A stretch of DNA of 64,000 nucleotides from Psococerastis gibbosa (lineage: Eukaryota; Arthropoda; Insecta; Psocodea; Psocidae), in the NCBI GenBank assembly GCA_963971405.1, contig OZ020490.1:7674874-7738873 (forward strand). The letters are read 5' to 3'. The notes under the pieces were generated by a model. That model had not been told where the DNA came from. It searched no databases and saw only the letters and a program-made list of their open reading frames with translations. A program made the translations under genes and the position numbers. Below, piece by piece: positions 54,300 through 64,000 of this stretch. The number at the start of each line of letters is the position of its first letter. Position 1 is the stretch's first letter.

Positions 54300-55130
54300 T
54301 TCAGGTGTTTTTAGTTTCAGCGCAATTCAGTCAATGTTCGAAAAAATGGAGGGAGTAGTGCGATTAGATGGCGAGAAGTCAGGTTCGTTTGCCATGAAAA
54401 GAGGGGTAAAACAAGGGGACAGTTTAAGCCCACTATTATTCCTGATTTTTATGGATGAAGTAATGAAGACGTGCAAGGCAAGAACTGATCGATCGTTGGT
54501 CGGTTTGTGGCGACTTAGGCACGCGTACGTGTAAGCCCTTGCCTATGACGTAGTCCTAATAGCAGACTCTCCAGCAAAACTACAATTATCTGGGTACAGC
54601 AGTGAACCAGACAGGCAAACACCAGACCGAAACCGAGTCCAAAATACAACAGCAAGGAGAACTCGAACGGAAGACAAAGACCAGAGTCCAACAAATCATC
54701 TTGGAGCCGATTCTCCTCTTTGGGAGCGAAAGCTGGACACCTACAACAAGTGACCTAAGTAAAATAAACGGGACTCAGATGAAGTGTCTAAGACGGATTG
54801 CTGGTCGAACAAGATGGAAACGAATCCGAAATGACCGCATCAGGCAAGACCTGCAAGTGGATTCCATAGAGAGAAGAAAGGAGAACAAGCAGTTGCAATG
54901 GTTCGGCCACGTTTAAAGGATGGACGAGAACAGGACCACCTGGAGATTGGCGGAAGCAAGGCCACAAGGAAGAAGAACCATCGGCAGACCGAGGACAACT
55001 CTCGAGGAAAGGATTGAACAACTCGCCGGAGCAAGATGGAAAACAATTGCCGAGCTCAAGGCGTTAACGTTCGACAGGGCCGAATTCAGGAAATGGCACT
55101 AAGGGGGGGGGGGGAGAAGAAGGAGAAGTG
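54300..55130 (+). pseudogene. LINE reverse-transcriptase fragments inside the CACTA-like element
   Basis: The first frame reads MKRGVKQGDSLSPLLFLIFM, the RT motif around the QGxxLSPxLF block. A second frame (54690-54915) reads LEPILLFGSESWTPTTSDLS, RRIAGRTRWKRIRNDRIRQD and LQWFGHV. A third continues RMDENRTTWRLAEARPQGRR, GRPRTTLEERIEQLAG. The catalytic YxDD block is lost between them. It ends at ACTAAGG, a G run and GAAGAAGGAGAAG. Frame changes and a stop make it dead. Confidence 0.75.
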
Positions 55131-55192
55131 TTTTTAGTGTGGCCTCTTCAAATTTAATGTAAAGTGAAAGTTTGTTAAGTTTAAAGTTCAAA

Positions 55193-55708
55193 ATGGATAT
55201 ATTTAGTTCTCCAAATTTCGTGTCAGCATTGTTCTCTGATGGCGAAGACATGACAGAAGAAATGCTAAGAGTTGAACGACAACAAGAAATCCCTTTTGAT
55301 AATTACGGTAAAATGTAATGCTTAGTTTTGTTCATTATATGTTATATGCCAATATATAAACTTGTATTCTTATTTGGTTTGTCTCAATCCTTCTTTTGTT
55401 TTGTATCAACTGTCGAATATTATTCCTGATACATCGAATGGTTGACGTCACTTTCGTATTTTCCGGACGTGCAGCTAATGTTTGTGAGTGTAGAACTTTT
55501 ACCTACATGATATGTTCGAGACATGCGAATGTCACTAAATTAGGCTGTTGTTGTTGTTATGTATGTATTTTGTTGTGTTTGTTCACAGTGTGAAGAATTT
55601 ACCGATGAAACTGAGTGGGATAGTGAAAGAAACCTGCGGTTTGGGTGTTACTTGCCTTACTTAAAAAAGAAACTCCCTATTCGTGACTGCCAAATGAAAT
55701 GGAAATAA
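55193..55708 (+). CDS. Unidentified short coding segments inside the CACTA-like element
   Basis: Segment 1 (55193-55309) reads MDIFSSPNFVSALFSDGEDM and continues acidic to IPFDNYG before a GTAAAAT donor-like sequence. Segment 2 (after CACAG at about 55588) reads CEEFTDETEWDSERNLRFGC and ends in a basic stretch, stop near 55708. Phases do not join cleanly with the obvious sites. I do not recognise the family. It could be a captured host exon pair or the remnant of an element-encoded protein. Confidence 0.25.
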
Positions 55709-55754
55709 CTTTGAAAAAAAATCGCGAATAATCAGTTTTTTAATGAGAAGATGG

Positions 55755-55929
55755 ACCGTAGGACCTTTGCCTTGGTGGCGTTCAGTTGTTAGCTTTTTAT
55801 AAATTATTCAGAATATGTAATTAACGTTAGACCCGCTAAATTTATTTGAGGCTCTAACGTTAATTACAAATGCTGAATAATTTATAAAAAGCTAACAACT
55901 GAACGTCACCATGGTAACCGCCCTACGGT
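55755..55929. repeat. 175-bp hairpin (foldback) inside the CACTA-like element
   Basis: Two 77-bp arms (55755-55831, 55853-55929) pair almost fully: GTTCAGTTGTTAGCTTTTTA with TAAAAAGCTAACAACTGAAC, and GTAATTAACGTTAGA with TCTAACGTTAATTAC. The loop is about 21 nt. Confidence 0.85.
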
Positions 55930-56430
55930 ACATCTCTTGAGTAAGCTAGGTGCAACCCTAACCGAGGGTACCAGTAACACCCAACGCCTTCTGTAAATTC
56001 TACACAACGTGTGTTCAAATCCAACCCAATGCATATATATTGCTGTGTTACAACCACACAATAAGGTCGGCTAGATTTTACCCAAGTAGTTGAGTAGCAT
56101 GAACCCAAACAGGTAGCCTAAACTAGATAGTACTCAAATAGTTGGGTAGAAGATACACATGTCGTATGTTTCAATCTACATAAGAGTTGTGTAAAATAAA
56201 CACAGATAATTTAGTAAGCATTACTCAATCACATTTACACAACTAGTGTAATTTTTACCAAACTTGTATGGGTAATATCTATCCCAATTATTGCAACAAT
56301 TACTCTACGTATTTAACACAACTCATTTAGTAGGATTTACACCCTATTCGTGCCGTCCAAAAGTTACACGAAATTTCGTGTTGCAGTAAGCCCTGTCGGG
56401 TTATATTTACAGTAAAATTTTTTGAGTGAA

Positions 56431-59245
56431 TGTAAGTCCAACTAACCCATTATTAAATAATATTACACCGTTGCCATTAACCTTTATACCAATCGAATTT
56501 TTTCCCCTCTTGTGGATTGATGGCCCTCCTCTTTAGTATGCCAATATTTGGCTTGTACCGGTGGATTGAAATGCTGGTGACTGCAATAAATAGAAGACAG
56601 GCAAGGCCGTAGCCAGGAGGGTTCAACCCCCTCCCCCCCCCCCCCCGAAATGTAATGGCTTGACACTAGATAGAATCGGATTTTGGGAGGAAAAATAACA
56701 ACAAGGCTATTATGTAATATCCCATGAAATTTCTGAACCCCCGCCCCTCTCCCCCGAAAGAAAATCCTAGCCACGGCCTTGAAAACAAGTGTCTACTTCT
56801 TGACTCATCCCCTGATTAGTGATTGGTTGGGTCTATGAGCACAGAGCAGTCAAATACGAAACATGCAACACCTTAGAATAGTCTGTTACAAATACAATAA
56901 GACAATTTGCCTTTTTAAAGACTACAATTATAGAACAAAAGAACTCCTTTCATGAATCACAGCTTATATTCTGCCTTGACCGAAATAATTGGAAGATACG
57001 GACAATAGCACAGCTGATACAGTACCAGGGATTTCCCCCTATATGCACTATGCAGCCGAACTGTCGCAGTTCTGTAAATTACATAATTGCGACACATAAC
57101 ATGCACGTTAAATGAGTCAGGCCACCTACACCGGAATGGTGTCACTTGTGACCTAGAACTTAAAGAATAACAAGAATTTCACCTACGCGGAACCAATCTT
57201 AGACTGGGAACCTATTGTACCCGAGAAAACACTCTGTAAGGAATTAATTGTATTGTACATATATTATATTAAGGATGTAAGTAAAAGAAAAGTAAAAATA
57301 AATTTATTTCCTTCAGAACAAAACAGTTTTACAATAATTTAAGAGGTATATCAGTAGGAGGGGACCGTTTAGGACGAGCCTGTGCTGGGCCCCCTTTACT
57401 ATAGCTAATAGCTGAAGCCAAGACTAAAACTAAAGACTAAAAACTAAAATATAATTAGGGCTATATAAGAAAACAAAAATAACCGAATAATAAGTAGTAA
57501 GTTGCAATAACTTGCGAATGAAACATGCTGACATTCTGGGTGGCTGTTACTAAAAAAGACTTTTTGTAGATTTCAGGGTATTGGCTGAGTTGTTTTTTAA
57601 TTTTACTTTTGTAAATATTGTAGCTAAATTAAAAGCTGTTTTAACCGCTGATAAAGCAAGGGCGGATCCAGCCAAAAATTTAGGGGGGGGGGGGGTCACA
57701 AGTTTTTTGTAAGCTTAAACGGTAATTTTTTTTTTCAAAAGTTGAGTTTTATTCAATTTTTTTTACTAGGTAAATTGTAAGCTTTTTCTGACAGAAAAGA
57801 GTGTGAATGCTGAAATAAGGTATACCTTATATCAGCATTCGCACCCTCGAACTATAGTTCTAAAAGCTGGGGCTCTGAGACAGCTCTCTTCAGTCAATCT
57901 GGTTCCTTGTGAGTGTTGTATGTAGTCTTCAGGAGTGTTGTGTGTGTATCTATATAGTAAGAGCTGTGTACTGTAGGTAGTTTCAAACTTTCAAATGTAG
58001 GTACTTGTAGGTCATTGAATAGAGTTTCGTGATCGCCTGGAGCTTTGATTAACAGAACCAGGAGGGCCCCCACAAACAGTGGCGTAGCTAAGGGGGGGGG
58101 GGTCAGCGGGGTCCGGACCCCCCCTAAAAAAAAATAGCAAAACAGATAATTTTTCAGATATTTATTCAAAAAAATTCCCCGGGGAGACACCGGTCCCCCT
58201 GTTTCCAGTTTTGTTAATAATTTTATCGTTTGCAAAATCAAAATTTTTTGTGCCGACAAACTATTTCAGGCCTATCTTTTGAAAAACATTCCCCAAGGTA
58301 GTCCCCGGGCCCCCCTTGTTAGCTGTAAAATACGAGCATAACTGCTTTCAAAGTGCGTAAATTCCACTATTTTGGGCCTATTCTTTTTCAAATAATTCCC
58401 TGAACCCCCTCAAAAAAAAAAATCTGACTACGCTACTGCCCACAAAAAAGCGGCAAAATACAAAATTACAGAAAATCACAATAGATAAAAAAACAACAAA
58501 AAAATAATAAAACAAATTTAAACTTGCCAAAATTATGGGAAATTTGAACGTGCCATGGCATTAATGATATTAAACCGTCTTACTCCATTCTAAAACCAAA
58601 ATTGTTTCGCATCTTAAAAATAAATAAATTATCAATTATTGGCAAACAGTCCAATAAAACGCAAAGCTAATCGTATAAGGGTATATATAAGACTTTTCTG
58701 GCCCCACACAATTTTGGCCCACGGGTCCCAAAATGCCGAACCCGGTACTATTAATTAATTAATTATATTTGATAATTGATATACATATCTTGATCACTCT
58801 GCTGTCTTTCTACCGTGTACTATCAAGGGCGGATCTAGCGGAAAATTTATGGGGGAGGGGGTGACTAGTTGCCAAGTTTAAAATGTAATTTTTTTGTTGA
58901 AAAGTTTTATTCATTATTTTTACTAGGTATAGTCTGAATTTACTCATTTAGGGGGGGGGGGGGTCATGACCCCGTGGATCCGCCATTTTGTTATATTCAT
59001 GCAGGATAGCATGTCTCACTGTGGCAAGGTTGGTAATCAATCTATTTTTTTTCCATGCCAATATCTTTTTTCAAACCCTCGGAAGTTCCTAAATTATCCA
59101 CCAAGCTATGTCTAGGCGTAAACGAGGTGTGCTAATCACGAACTCTTCTGCGAGTATAATCCATTTTAAAGCGTGAAAAAATATTGGCTCGCTAACAGCA
59201 ATGGTGTCTTCCGTGCTGGCCGCGGTCAAGGCCACAGACTCAGAT
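56431..59245. other. Gene-poor stretch with G/C-run element fragments
   Basis: Fragments with homopolymer runs lie at 56605-56790, 57655-57740, 58078-58440 and 58822-58985. Each is framed by text such as GGGCGGATC(T/C)AGC, CGGACCCCCCC or TGGCGTAGCTAAGG. At 57880-58075 (minus) a short open frame reads LLIKAPGDHETLFNDLQVP and LKLPTVHSSYYIDTH. It looks coding, but I do not recognise it. Confidence 0.45.
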
Positions 59246-59710
59246 CCTGAAACCTTGACACCGGGTTGACTCAGGTCCTGACATCGCGGGATGACCGGGC
59301 GACACCGGAACAGTGAAAACGCCAAAAACTCTTATGTTGCCTAAAGTAGCCTCAGTTGTCGCACTGTACTTTTTTAGTGCACTAAGGGCTCATCCTGAAG
59401 CTTTCGCACCGGGTTAGCCCAAGTCCTGGCTACGCGGCATGACCGAGCGACACGGGAACAGTGAAAACGCCGAAAAATCTTATGGTGCCTAAATTAGCCT
59501 CTGTTGTTAAACTGTAGTTTTTCAGTGTACTAAGGGCTCATCCCGAAACCTACGCACCGGTTTAGTCCTGTCTACGCGGCATGACCGAGCGACACCGGAA
59601 CAGTGAAACCGCCGAAAAATGTTGTGTTGCCTATAGTAACCTCACTTTTTCGAACTGTAGTTTTTAGTGTACGCTACTGATCCGGAAACTTAACTCCGGG
59701 TTGACTTGGC
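59246..59710 (+). repeat. 148-bp tandem repeat, three units and a fragment
   Basis: Units start at 59246, 59394, 59542 and 59682 (148, 148, 140 bp, then about 30 bp). Each contains GCACCGGGTTNAG-like text, GCGGCATGACCGAGCGACAC, GGAACAGTGAAAACGCC, and TAGTGTAC/CACTAAGGGCTCATC. Divergence between units is visible. No frame is conserved across all units. Confidence 0.85.
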
Positions 59711-59711
59711 A

Positions 59712-59875
59712 CAGGGACGGATCCAGCCAATTTTGGGGGGGGGGGTAGTTGTGGATCAAAATAGGAAAAATATATGTAGGATCGATTAAATCAAAGCGTA
59801 ATAAATTAATTTACAATAGATTTACCAATTTCTTTTTGGGGGGGGGGGGGCAGCTACCCCCCTGTATCCATACTT
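59712..59875 (+). mobile_element. G-run element family, copy 3
   Basis: GGGACGGATCCAGCCAATTTT, a run of 10 G, GGATCAAAATAGGAAAAATA, TTACAATAGATTTACC, a run of 12 G, CAGCTACCCCCCTGTATCCAT. Directly abuts the 148-bp tandem repeat. Confidence 0.75.
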
Positions 59876-61247
59876 GACTTGGTAGTAGAAGACCAGCAAG
59901 GAGAAAGGTACTGGTGTTGGAGACCAAATCTCACCCCGAGCTGTAGCGCCGAGGAAGTAACTATTTTGTTGACTCAAACTGCTTCAGCCTGTCTTCCGCC
60001 ATCATGCTCATTAATATCCAAACAACCATGTGACTTACCCTGGCATGTATATTAAAAAAATGGAAAAGTTACAGCTGGTCGAATGCGATGATTGAAATTC
60101 ATCAAATCAGTACCTGGATTTTTTTTTTGTTTAAATTCATCCCTACCATCTACTATTAGAAAACTCATGGAATATTAATAATAATTAATAAATGGCCAGG
60201 TAGCGTAGGTAGGCCTATGAAGAGTTTTATGTAGGGCAGATTGTGACATTCCTCCAGCCCCCCCCCCCTAAAAATATTATTTTGAATTCTGGTACCACTG
60301 GCTATGTCACTTATGAGTCAGGGGCGACACCAGGGAGGGGCAGGGGGGCCTCCTAGACCATCCGCTGCTCCCCCCCCCCCCCGTAGAGCCTGCTTTGGGA
60401 GCCCTAACCGCCCAGCTATAATCATTCTATTACAAAATGACTTTTTAAAGGGGGTGGGGACCTACCTCCTAGCTGAAATCCTGGCGTCGCCCTATCCATG
60501 AGTCATTGAAAAGACGTAGCAGGTGACACTAGAATTCAAAAATTATTTTTGCCTGGCTCGATTGTCCTATCTCTCCAATACAGAACTCTAGACCTACGTA
60601 AAAATACCCAAGATCTGACCGATATTACCACAAACTCTTCGACTATTGCCAGGCCTATACGCCATTGTTATACCCAAACCTGACGGATTATTGAATGAAT
60701 ATGCCCACGTAGGGATGACAGCCTGGAATCTCCATGATCAGTGACTGCGCACCTTTCGGCAAGGTCTGATACCTAAGGTTAACCGTGAGCAGACCCTTCC
60801 CGCAAACACGCGGGCCCTGAAGAAAAAATAAGTCAGGCCGAGGACGCACACGGTCCACCAGGTTTATGCGAAAGATGACCGCCAAAATTATAGCTCGAAG
60901 ACTTATTATTACATGCCCGTAAATTTGCTGGACCATCCGCATTTTCTTAATGCTGGAGACAAGGCCATAGCTAGAGAGGGGAGGGGGGGGGCTCACTGGG
61001 CTGCACCCCCCCCCCCAAAATCCCCAACGGAAGAATTGAGAATGAAATAAATCTAACACCGGTATTATGAATAAGTCCTCCTCTGTAAATCCTAAACTTT
61101 ATTGCTGTTAAAATGTGTAAAACTCCACTATTTCGCGCCCTTTTCAAACCTAACCCCCTTACAGATATAATGAGGTTTTGTAGGGGCAGTTTTGGTCACT
61201 AGGTTCGCTGACGACAAACCGATATCCATATTATTCAACAGCGTTTA
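59876..61247. other. Gene-poor stretch with C-run element fragments
   Basis: Fragments at 60235-60500 (two C runs with GGCGACACCAGG / CTGGCGTCGCC inverted ends) and 60955-61020. No gene is supported. Confidence 0.4.
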
Positions 61248-61432
61248 CCATGTTTCCCAAGTGGTTCGGAATCCACTATAATCAGGAGGTCCACCCTGTC
61301 AGTCAACTCCCCTTTCCCCGAGGTGAAAGAGTCTGCCCTTAGGGTGCCTCAAGTTAACAAACAGACTCACTCCCCCCGCCAGGCTGACAGGGTTGCTTAA
61401 AAAGCAGAAATGCTGAAAGCAGGCGTTAGAAA
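61248..61432 (+). repeat. Interspersed repeat family R3, copy 4
   Basis: GGTTCGGAATCCACTATAAT, AGGTGAAAGAGTCTGCCC, GAAAGCAGGCGTTAGAAA. It is 5'-shorter than the other copies. Confidence 0.7.
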
Positions 61433-61867
61433 CAACATATTATTCAAAATGGCCGCCGTTTGCATGTGAAAACTAAGCTCTTAGCATCTAATTAATTCTT
61501 TTAATATTTTTTATAATATTTTTACTATGCCTGGACCTTATTTCCCTGCATATAATTTAATATATATATTCTCCATGATTTATAGAAAAAGATCACTTTA
61601 AAATAATACGTAATTAAAAATCATTTTAAAATAGTATTGAGGCTTATGGAAAAATCATCGCTTTGATATCATTGCAACTGGTGCTGCCATCTACAAAATG
61701 ACGTCACAAATGAACCCCATACAATATGTTTCCAAAAAAAAAGTTGTAAACACAGTAGGGTCTCGGTAATCCGGACTCTGGCTTGTTTGGGGATCGCTGT
61801 AATCCGGGCGTTGGTGTTTTTAACTGTGTTTAACTGTCTTAGTATATCTAACACTATCAACGATATG

Positions 61868-62020
61868 TAGAGTTGTGGTACAGATTCCGACTTTCACCCG
61901 AGAGGTTGTTGTTTCGAGTCTCACACTAGCTACATTTTCTGGCCATCCTTCGGAGGGCATGTAAAGCAGGCGGTTTATAGCCCTAACTCCGCTAGGTTGG
62001 CTTAGTAATAGAAGACAAAA
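61868..62020 (+). mobile_element. tRNA-derived SINE, family 2, copy 4
   Basis: tRNA-like head (GTTTCGAGTCTCAC), core CTTCGGAGGGCATGTAAAGC, and 3' part GGTTGGCTTAGTAATAGAA. An internal segment before the final GCCCTAACTCCGC is shorter than in copy 1. Confidence 0.7.
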
Positions 62021-63198
62021 AAATCAATATCTATTTATGTTATTTATTTATTTAATTAGAAGGTATAAAAATACCTTTTAAACACTTTTAAACCTTTTAA
62101 ACATTTTTTTAAAGGATCATTATCATATTTTTGTGGTTGTGGCTGTGAACGGAAAATTAATTATTTAATTTAAAACAACACAGTCATTTTTTGATTGCAA
62201 AATATTTTTAAATCTCTGCCTCAATGTAGCCAGTGTGAGCCTCAAACCAACATCTTTTTGTGTTTGACTTATTCTATACCACTACACAACATGAACATTT
62301 ACACACGAGATGAGAGACCTGTAGGTACTGAAGCTCAGCATAAACAAGGCACAGCATGGGAATACGTCTGGGCGATTACAATCCTATATAATTACAGAGC
62401 TCTCTGGAGCGTGTTCAATTATCGCAAAAAAATAGGCAAATTAACCAAGTTCTTCACATCTTCAGTGAAATACCCCAGGTACTCCTAAATCAGGATGTAA
62501 ATCATCAGTGTTGGGCATGTGGATCTTATCAGGTCGCAGCAAATGAAACCGGAATGAACAATGAATATTTCGTATAGGAATCCAACATGGCGGTTATACA
62601 TGCGGCCATTGGGAGGTGACCCTATGGTATAGCAAGCAATTTCCTTTACGAAGATTACGTGAATCAAATTATTCTAGGCCCTCTAATTTTGGTTATAGCG
62701 AGGAGCAAGGCCGTGGCCAGAGGGAGTTCCAGGGGGTCCGGACCCGTCCCGAAATATTTGCAGCGTACACTAGATAGAATGGAGTTTTAAATATATACCT
62801 TACCTCCGGTGGCGTCAGATAGACCCCCCCCCCCCGAAAAAATTTCTGGCTATGGCCTTGGCGAGGAGGTTGACTATTAAACCTAATTATTGTTAATACT
62901 ATAGTAAAATAAATAAATAAATAAGCTTATAATGTGACATCACTTACAATATAAGACATTAAATAATAGATACCGATAGCACTTGTACATTAAAGTCGCA
63001 TGTTACATATATAGGAAGTTATACCTAGTACCGTATAAAAAAAATAATAAATGATCGTATAATTTTATCACATACAGTATATTTACGGAGGCCCATTAAA
63101 GCAACTTAAATACTATATAGGTAATATTCTTCTTCTAATGGCTCTTCTATCGAAGATTGACGAACGTCATGGCAATTGTAGTCACGATGACTAGGCCC
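62021..63198. other. Gene-free stretch
   Basis: A C-run element fragment with inverted flanks is at 62705-62870 (AAGGCCGTGGCCAGAGG ... TGGCTATGGCCTTGGCG). A 97-aa open frame at 62195-62488 shows no family motif. Nothing else is supported. Confidence 0.4.
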
Positions 63199-63201
63199 AT
63201 A

Positions 63202-63735
63202 GGCGCGGTTTCCACAGACCTCTCAGTGCAGAATACACATACGGTGACGTGGTAGCAGACATTCAAGACTTACAGGGTTTCCACCGACCTCTCAGTGCAG
63301 AATACACATACGGTGACGTGGTAGCAGACATTCAAGACTTAGGCTGGGTTTCCACCGACCTCTCAGTGCAGAATACACATACGGTGACGTGGTAGCAGAC
63401 ATTCAAGACTTAGGCGGGGTTTCCGACGACCTCTCATTGCAGAATGCAAATGACATTGACGGAAATTTGAATTTTTCTTTTTATAGAACTCTATTAAAAT
63501 GTTTGTACTTATCATATCCCATGACGCCATTTTTTAATTTTAGTTTGTTTGTTTGTGATTTTACTCTATGATCATTGATCAATTTTAACTATGGCATAGA
63601 GTAAAACACAAATTTCTGTCAATGTCATTTGCATTCTGCAATGAGAGGTCGGTGGAACCCCGTCTTTATTAATGTTATCTGCTACCACGTCACCGTATGT
63701 ATATTCTGCACTGAGAGGTCGGTGGAAACCGCGCC
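63202..63735. mobile_element. Tourist-like MITE variant with triplicated end, copy F
   Basis: 534 bp with ATA on both sides (63199-63201, 63736-63738). Ends GGCGCGGTTTCCAC / GTGGAAACCGCGCC. The left arm contains three tandem ~70-bp units (each with CTCAGTGCAGAATACACATACGG-type text and GTGACGTGGTAGCAGAC), while the right arm has one. Confidence 0.8.
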
Positions 63736-63906
63736 ATAGTAGGCAATTGTAATTGCAATGTAATGTGTAAGTTCAAAACTTGACAGGAAAGGAAGACCGG
63801 TACGAGTAAACCCGTACATGCTTTCCTATTTATAAATTAGTATAGGTTCCTTAAGAGGATAAGCTAGGCAGAAAATTGACACCTTAAAATTGTTGTTGCT
63901 TCTAAG

Positions 63907-64000
63907 GCGGCGATTCCACCGTCCGGCTAGGGCTAAATACAAAAACGGTGACGTGGTAGCAGACATTCAAGACTTAGGCGGGATTTCCGACGACCTCTCA
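63907..64000. mobile_element. Tourist-like MITE, copy G, cut by the window end
   Basis: GGCGATTCCACCGTCCGGCTA followed by ACGGTGACGTGGTAGCAGAC and GACGACCTCTCA. Only the left arm is in the window. Confidence 0.75.

Larger units (their letters stand above)
52194..56428. mobile_element. CACTA/EnSpm-like non-autonomous DNA transposon
   Basis: 4235 bp. The left end is CACTGAAAAAAATATTTC. The right end, read inward on the minus strand, is CACTCAAAAAATTTTACTG. Two-bp AA duplications flank it (52192-52193, 56429-56430). Both sub-terminal regions (about 52215-52680 and 55990-56410) are packed with TTGTGTAA / TTACACAA motifs in both orientations, and more lie at 53570-53720 and 54090-54160. CACTA elements are known for such sub-terminal repeats. 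No transposase is recognisable. The interior has later insertions (LINE at 54300-55130, hairpin at 55755, C-run pieces). Confidence 0.75.

Noticed and set aside
57894-58259. 121-aa minus-strand frame as an intact gene
   Set aside because: Its N-terminal half crosses a G/C-run repeat, and the coding-looking C-terminal half has no recognisable family or start.
59246-59710. CRISPR-like array
   Set aside because: The units are 140-148 bp tandem repeats without unique spacers, in a eukaryotic context.

Overview
The window is eukaryotic and most likely from an arthropod. It has spliced genes with GT-AG introns, a secreted chitin-binding (peritrophin-A) mucin and a MATH-BTB gene copy, and it is AT-rich and crowded with transposable elements. 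Nothing seen identifies the species. There is no operon structure, CRISPR array or rRNA.

Host genes. (1) A MATH-BTB (SPOP-like) copy with two frame breaks lies at 5-1006. (2) An RPP38-like RNase P/MRP subunit on the minus strand (6317-7654) is divergent from (3) INTS2, the Integrator complex subunit 2, on the plus strand. INTS2 has eleven exons at 8430-21727 that join in frame to 1089 aa. (4) A PAFAH1B2/3-type SGNH hydrolase on the minus strand has five exons at 36470-43302 and gives 227 aa. (5) A secreted or membrane-anchored CBM14 mucin on the plus strand (45239-49595) has four or five exons and a 48-bp minisatellite encoding its Thr-rich tail. RNase P/MRP and Integrator both act in nuclear RNA processing, and their genes share one short intergenic region.

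Mobile DNA. The centre (22508-32630) is a three-layer nest. A dead Penelope-like element with a GIY-YIG domain was split by a jockey/CR1-like LINE fragment, and that fragment was split by a young Gypsy retrotransposon with apparently identical 276-bp LTRs and an AAGT target duplication. At 52194-56428 lies a 4.2-kb non-autonomous CACTA/EnSpm-like element whose target site is preserved, unoccupied, in a related repeat near 4615-4640. A 1.15-kb piggyBac-like element with TTAA duplications is at 35164-36316. Seven copies of a foldback Tourist-like MITE, a pogo/Tigger-like MITE, several tRNA-derived SINEs, and many LINE 3' fragments fill introns and intergenic DNA. The last 14 kb is mostly fragments carrying long G or C runs, a 148-bp tandem repeat, and a MITE with an amplified end.

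Exon boundaries were placed by reading-frame continuity and splice consensus. Family assignments come from motif recognition without database searches. The strongest calls are INTS2, PAFAH1B, the Gypsy element, and the target-site duplications of the Gypsy, piggyBac-like and CACTA-like elements.
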